From positions 1-5,820 of the forward strand of contig RFSP01000128.1 in NCBI GenBank assembly GCA_009923895.1: DNA of 5,820 nucleotides, in the 5' to 3' direction. Origin of the DNA: Betaproteobacteria bacterium (GTDB lineage: Bacteria > Pseudomonadota > Gammaproteobacteria > Burkholderiales > Burkholderiaceae_C). Positions 4,826 through 5,820 of this stretch are shown here, in pieces; position 1 is the stretch's first letter, and each line of letters opens with the position of its first letter. A program made the translations under genes and the position numbers. The notes beneath the pieces are model-generated. The model was not told where the DNA came from, did no database searches, and worked only from the letters and a program-made list of their open reading frames with translations.

Positions 4826-5820
4826 TCAGGATCGTGCAGACCGATGAGACCCGCGTCGTGCGGTATGCCGTTTTGAGGGCGCAGGAGGCCCTGAATTCCA
4901 GGCTTGCCTGAGCAGCGACAGTTGGGCCAAGCGGGCGGCTACCAAAAAATTGACAGACCCGACAGGAACTTCGCCCTTCGCATTGGGGGTCCCTGCAGGC
5001 AATCCAGTCAACAACTCCAAAGCCTCGTCCACCTCTTGGACGGCCCAAATATGAAATCGCCCTTGGGCGCACGCATTGACCACCGATTCGCGAAGCATCA
5101 GCTGAGACAGATTGGATTTTGGGAGGATGACGCCATGCTGGCCGGTCAACCCTCGGGCGGCGCACAAGTCGTAGAAGCCTTCGATCTTTTCGTGAATGCC
5201 TCCCACCGCCTGGACGGCACCAAACTGGTTGAGCGATCCGGTGACAGCGACGTCTTGACGCAATGGCAACATGGCAAGAGCGGATAACAAGGCACAGGCC
5301 TCAGCCAATGTAGCGCTGTCGCCCTCCATGGGGCCATACGATTGCTCAAAAACGATGCTGGCTGAGAGTGACAGAGGCAAGTCTTGTGCAAAACGTGCAC
5401 CCAAGAAGCCCGCCAGGATCATCATGCCTTTGGAGTGGATGGGCCCACCCAATGTGGATTCGCGTTCGATGTCCACCACATCCCCGTCTCCCAGGCGGGT
5501 GGTGGCGGTCACCCGCACGGGGTAGGCGAACCTGAAGTCGCCCGTCTCGGTCACGGCCAAAGCGTTCACCTGCCCAATGTGAGTGCCCACGGTGTCAATC
5601 AGCAAGCTTCGGCGATTCAAGGCCTCATGGATCACATCGCGCAAGCGGTCTGAACGCTTCACCCGCGCAGCAACGGCCTGCGCCACGGCCTCTTTGTCAA
5701 TGACCGATTTTTCAAGTCTTTGGGCGACGGCGTTCGATTCATGAAGCAAGTCGGCCAGGGGCCGTATTTGCGTCGAGAGTTTTTGTGCGTCATCAGCCAG
5801 GCGAGAGGCATGCTCCACCA
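4826..5820 (-). CDS. LonB-like ATP-dependent protease, C-terminal part (AAA lid and Lon proteolytic domain)
   Basis: The frame is open to the right edge, so the 5' part of the gene, including the ATPase Walker motifs, lies outside. About 331 codons are visible. Residues 1-70 of the fragment (EHASRLADDAQKLSTQIRPL, then RSVIDKEAV-like and RSDRLRDVIHEALNRRSLLI) fit the helical lid after the AAA module. The Lon protease domain follows: GQVNALAVTETGDF, GDVVDIERESTLGGPIHSKG, LSASIVFEQSYGPMEGDSA with nucleophile S168 (5317-5315), and GAVQAVGGIHEKIEGF with K211 (5188-5186). The 43-residue Ser-Lys distance equals that of E. coli Lon S679-K722, so the dyad is intact. This is the family often annotated as Lon-related putative protease (AAA_32 with Lon_C, near 800 residues), distinct from housekeeping LonA. 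A tail of about 55 residues ends in a basic Ser/Arg/His-rich stretch. It should degrade unfolded or regulatory proteins in the cytoplasm; substrates are unknown. It leads the CBS and BON genes on the same strand. Confidence 0.93.
   Translation of the reverse strand, partial: VEHASRLADDAQKLSTQIRPLADLLHESNAVAQRLEKSVIDKEAVAQAVAARVKRSDRLRDVIHEALNRRSLLIDTVGTHIGQVNALAVTETGDFRFAYPVRVTATTRLGDGDVVDIERESTLGGPIHSKGMMILAGFLGARFAQDLPLSLSASIVFEQSYGPMEGDSATLAEACALLSALAMLPLRQDVAVTGSLNQFGAVQAVGGIHEKIEGFYDLCAARGLTGQHGVILPKSNLSQLMLRESVVNACAQGRFHIWAVQEVDEALELLTGLPAGTPNAKGEVPVGSVNFLVAARLAQLSLLRQAWNSGPPAPSKRHTARRGSHRSARS

Noticed and set aside
1..5820. Mobile element, prophage, CRISPR, toxin-antitoxin or defence system
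   Set aside because: No transposase, integrase, terminal repeats, spacer arrays or toxin-like small gene pairs were seen; base composition is even across the genes.

Overview
The window is GC-rich and densely coded. The protein types (a COG1926-type phosphoribosyltransferase, bacterial GlgC, a NarL/FixJ response regulator, an FNR-like regulator, BON and CBS proteins, and a LonB-like protease with a fused AAA/Lon architecture) suggest a betaproteobacterium, most likely Burkholderiales near Comamonadaceae. That assignment is inferred from protein flavour and base composition and was not tested by a search. No tRNA, rRNA, CRISPR array, transposase or phage gene is visible.

Layout. (1) Positions 1-1685, plus strand: the 3' part of a phosphoribosyltransferase gene, followed by glgC, whose most credible start is a TTG overlapping the upstream stop codon (translational coupling). 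(2) Positions 1668-2396, minus strand: an orphan NarL/FixJ response regulator whose end overlaps the end of glgC by 18 bp. (3) Positions 2397-2566: the only real intergenic control region. It is AT-rich and divergent, with a perfect 14-bp palindrome and a plausible sigma-70 promoter. (4) Positions 2567-3430, plus strand: an FNR/CRP-superfamily regulator that lacks the iron-sulfur cysteines of FNR. (5) Positions 3393-5820, minus strand, in transcription order: the C-terminal half of a LonB-like protease (gene runs off the right edge), a two-CBS-domain protein, and a cytoplasmic triple-BON protein whose end overlaps the FNR-like gene by 38 bp.

How the genes may work together. GlgC makes ADP-glucose for glycogen. 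The two regulators share a divergent promoter region. Lon-type protease, CBS and BON proteins are typical of stress or energy-limitation loci. Comparable sets (phosphoribosyltransferase, CBS, BON, FNR-like regulator, stress proteins) are known from low-oxygen or stationary-phase clusters in Burkholderiales, so I read this as part of a reserve-carbon and dormancy/low-oxygen island. Nothing here amounts to a clearly new system. The most interesting points are the ligand-less FNR-like regulator with an altered recognition helix, the palindrome in its promoter region, and two small repeat structures between the CBS and BON genes.
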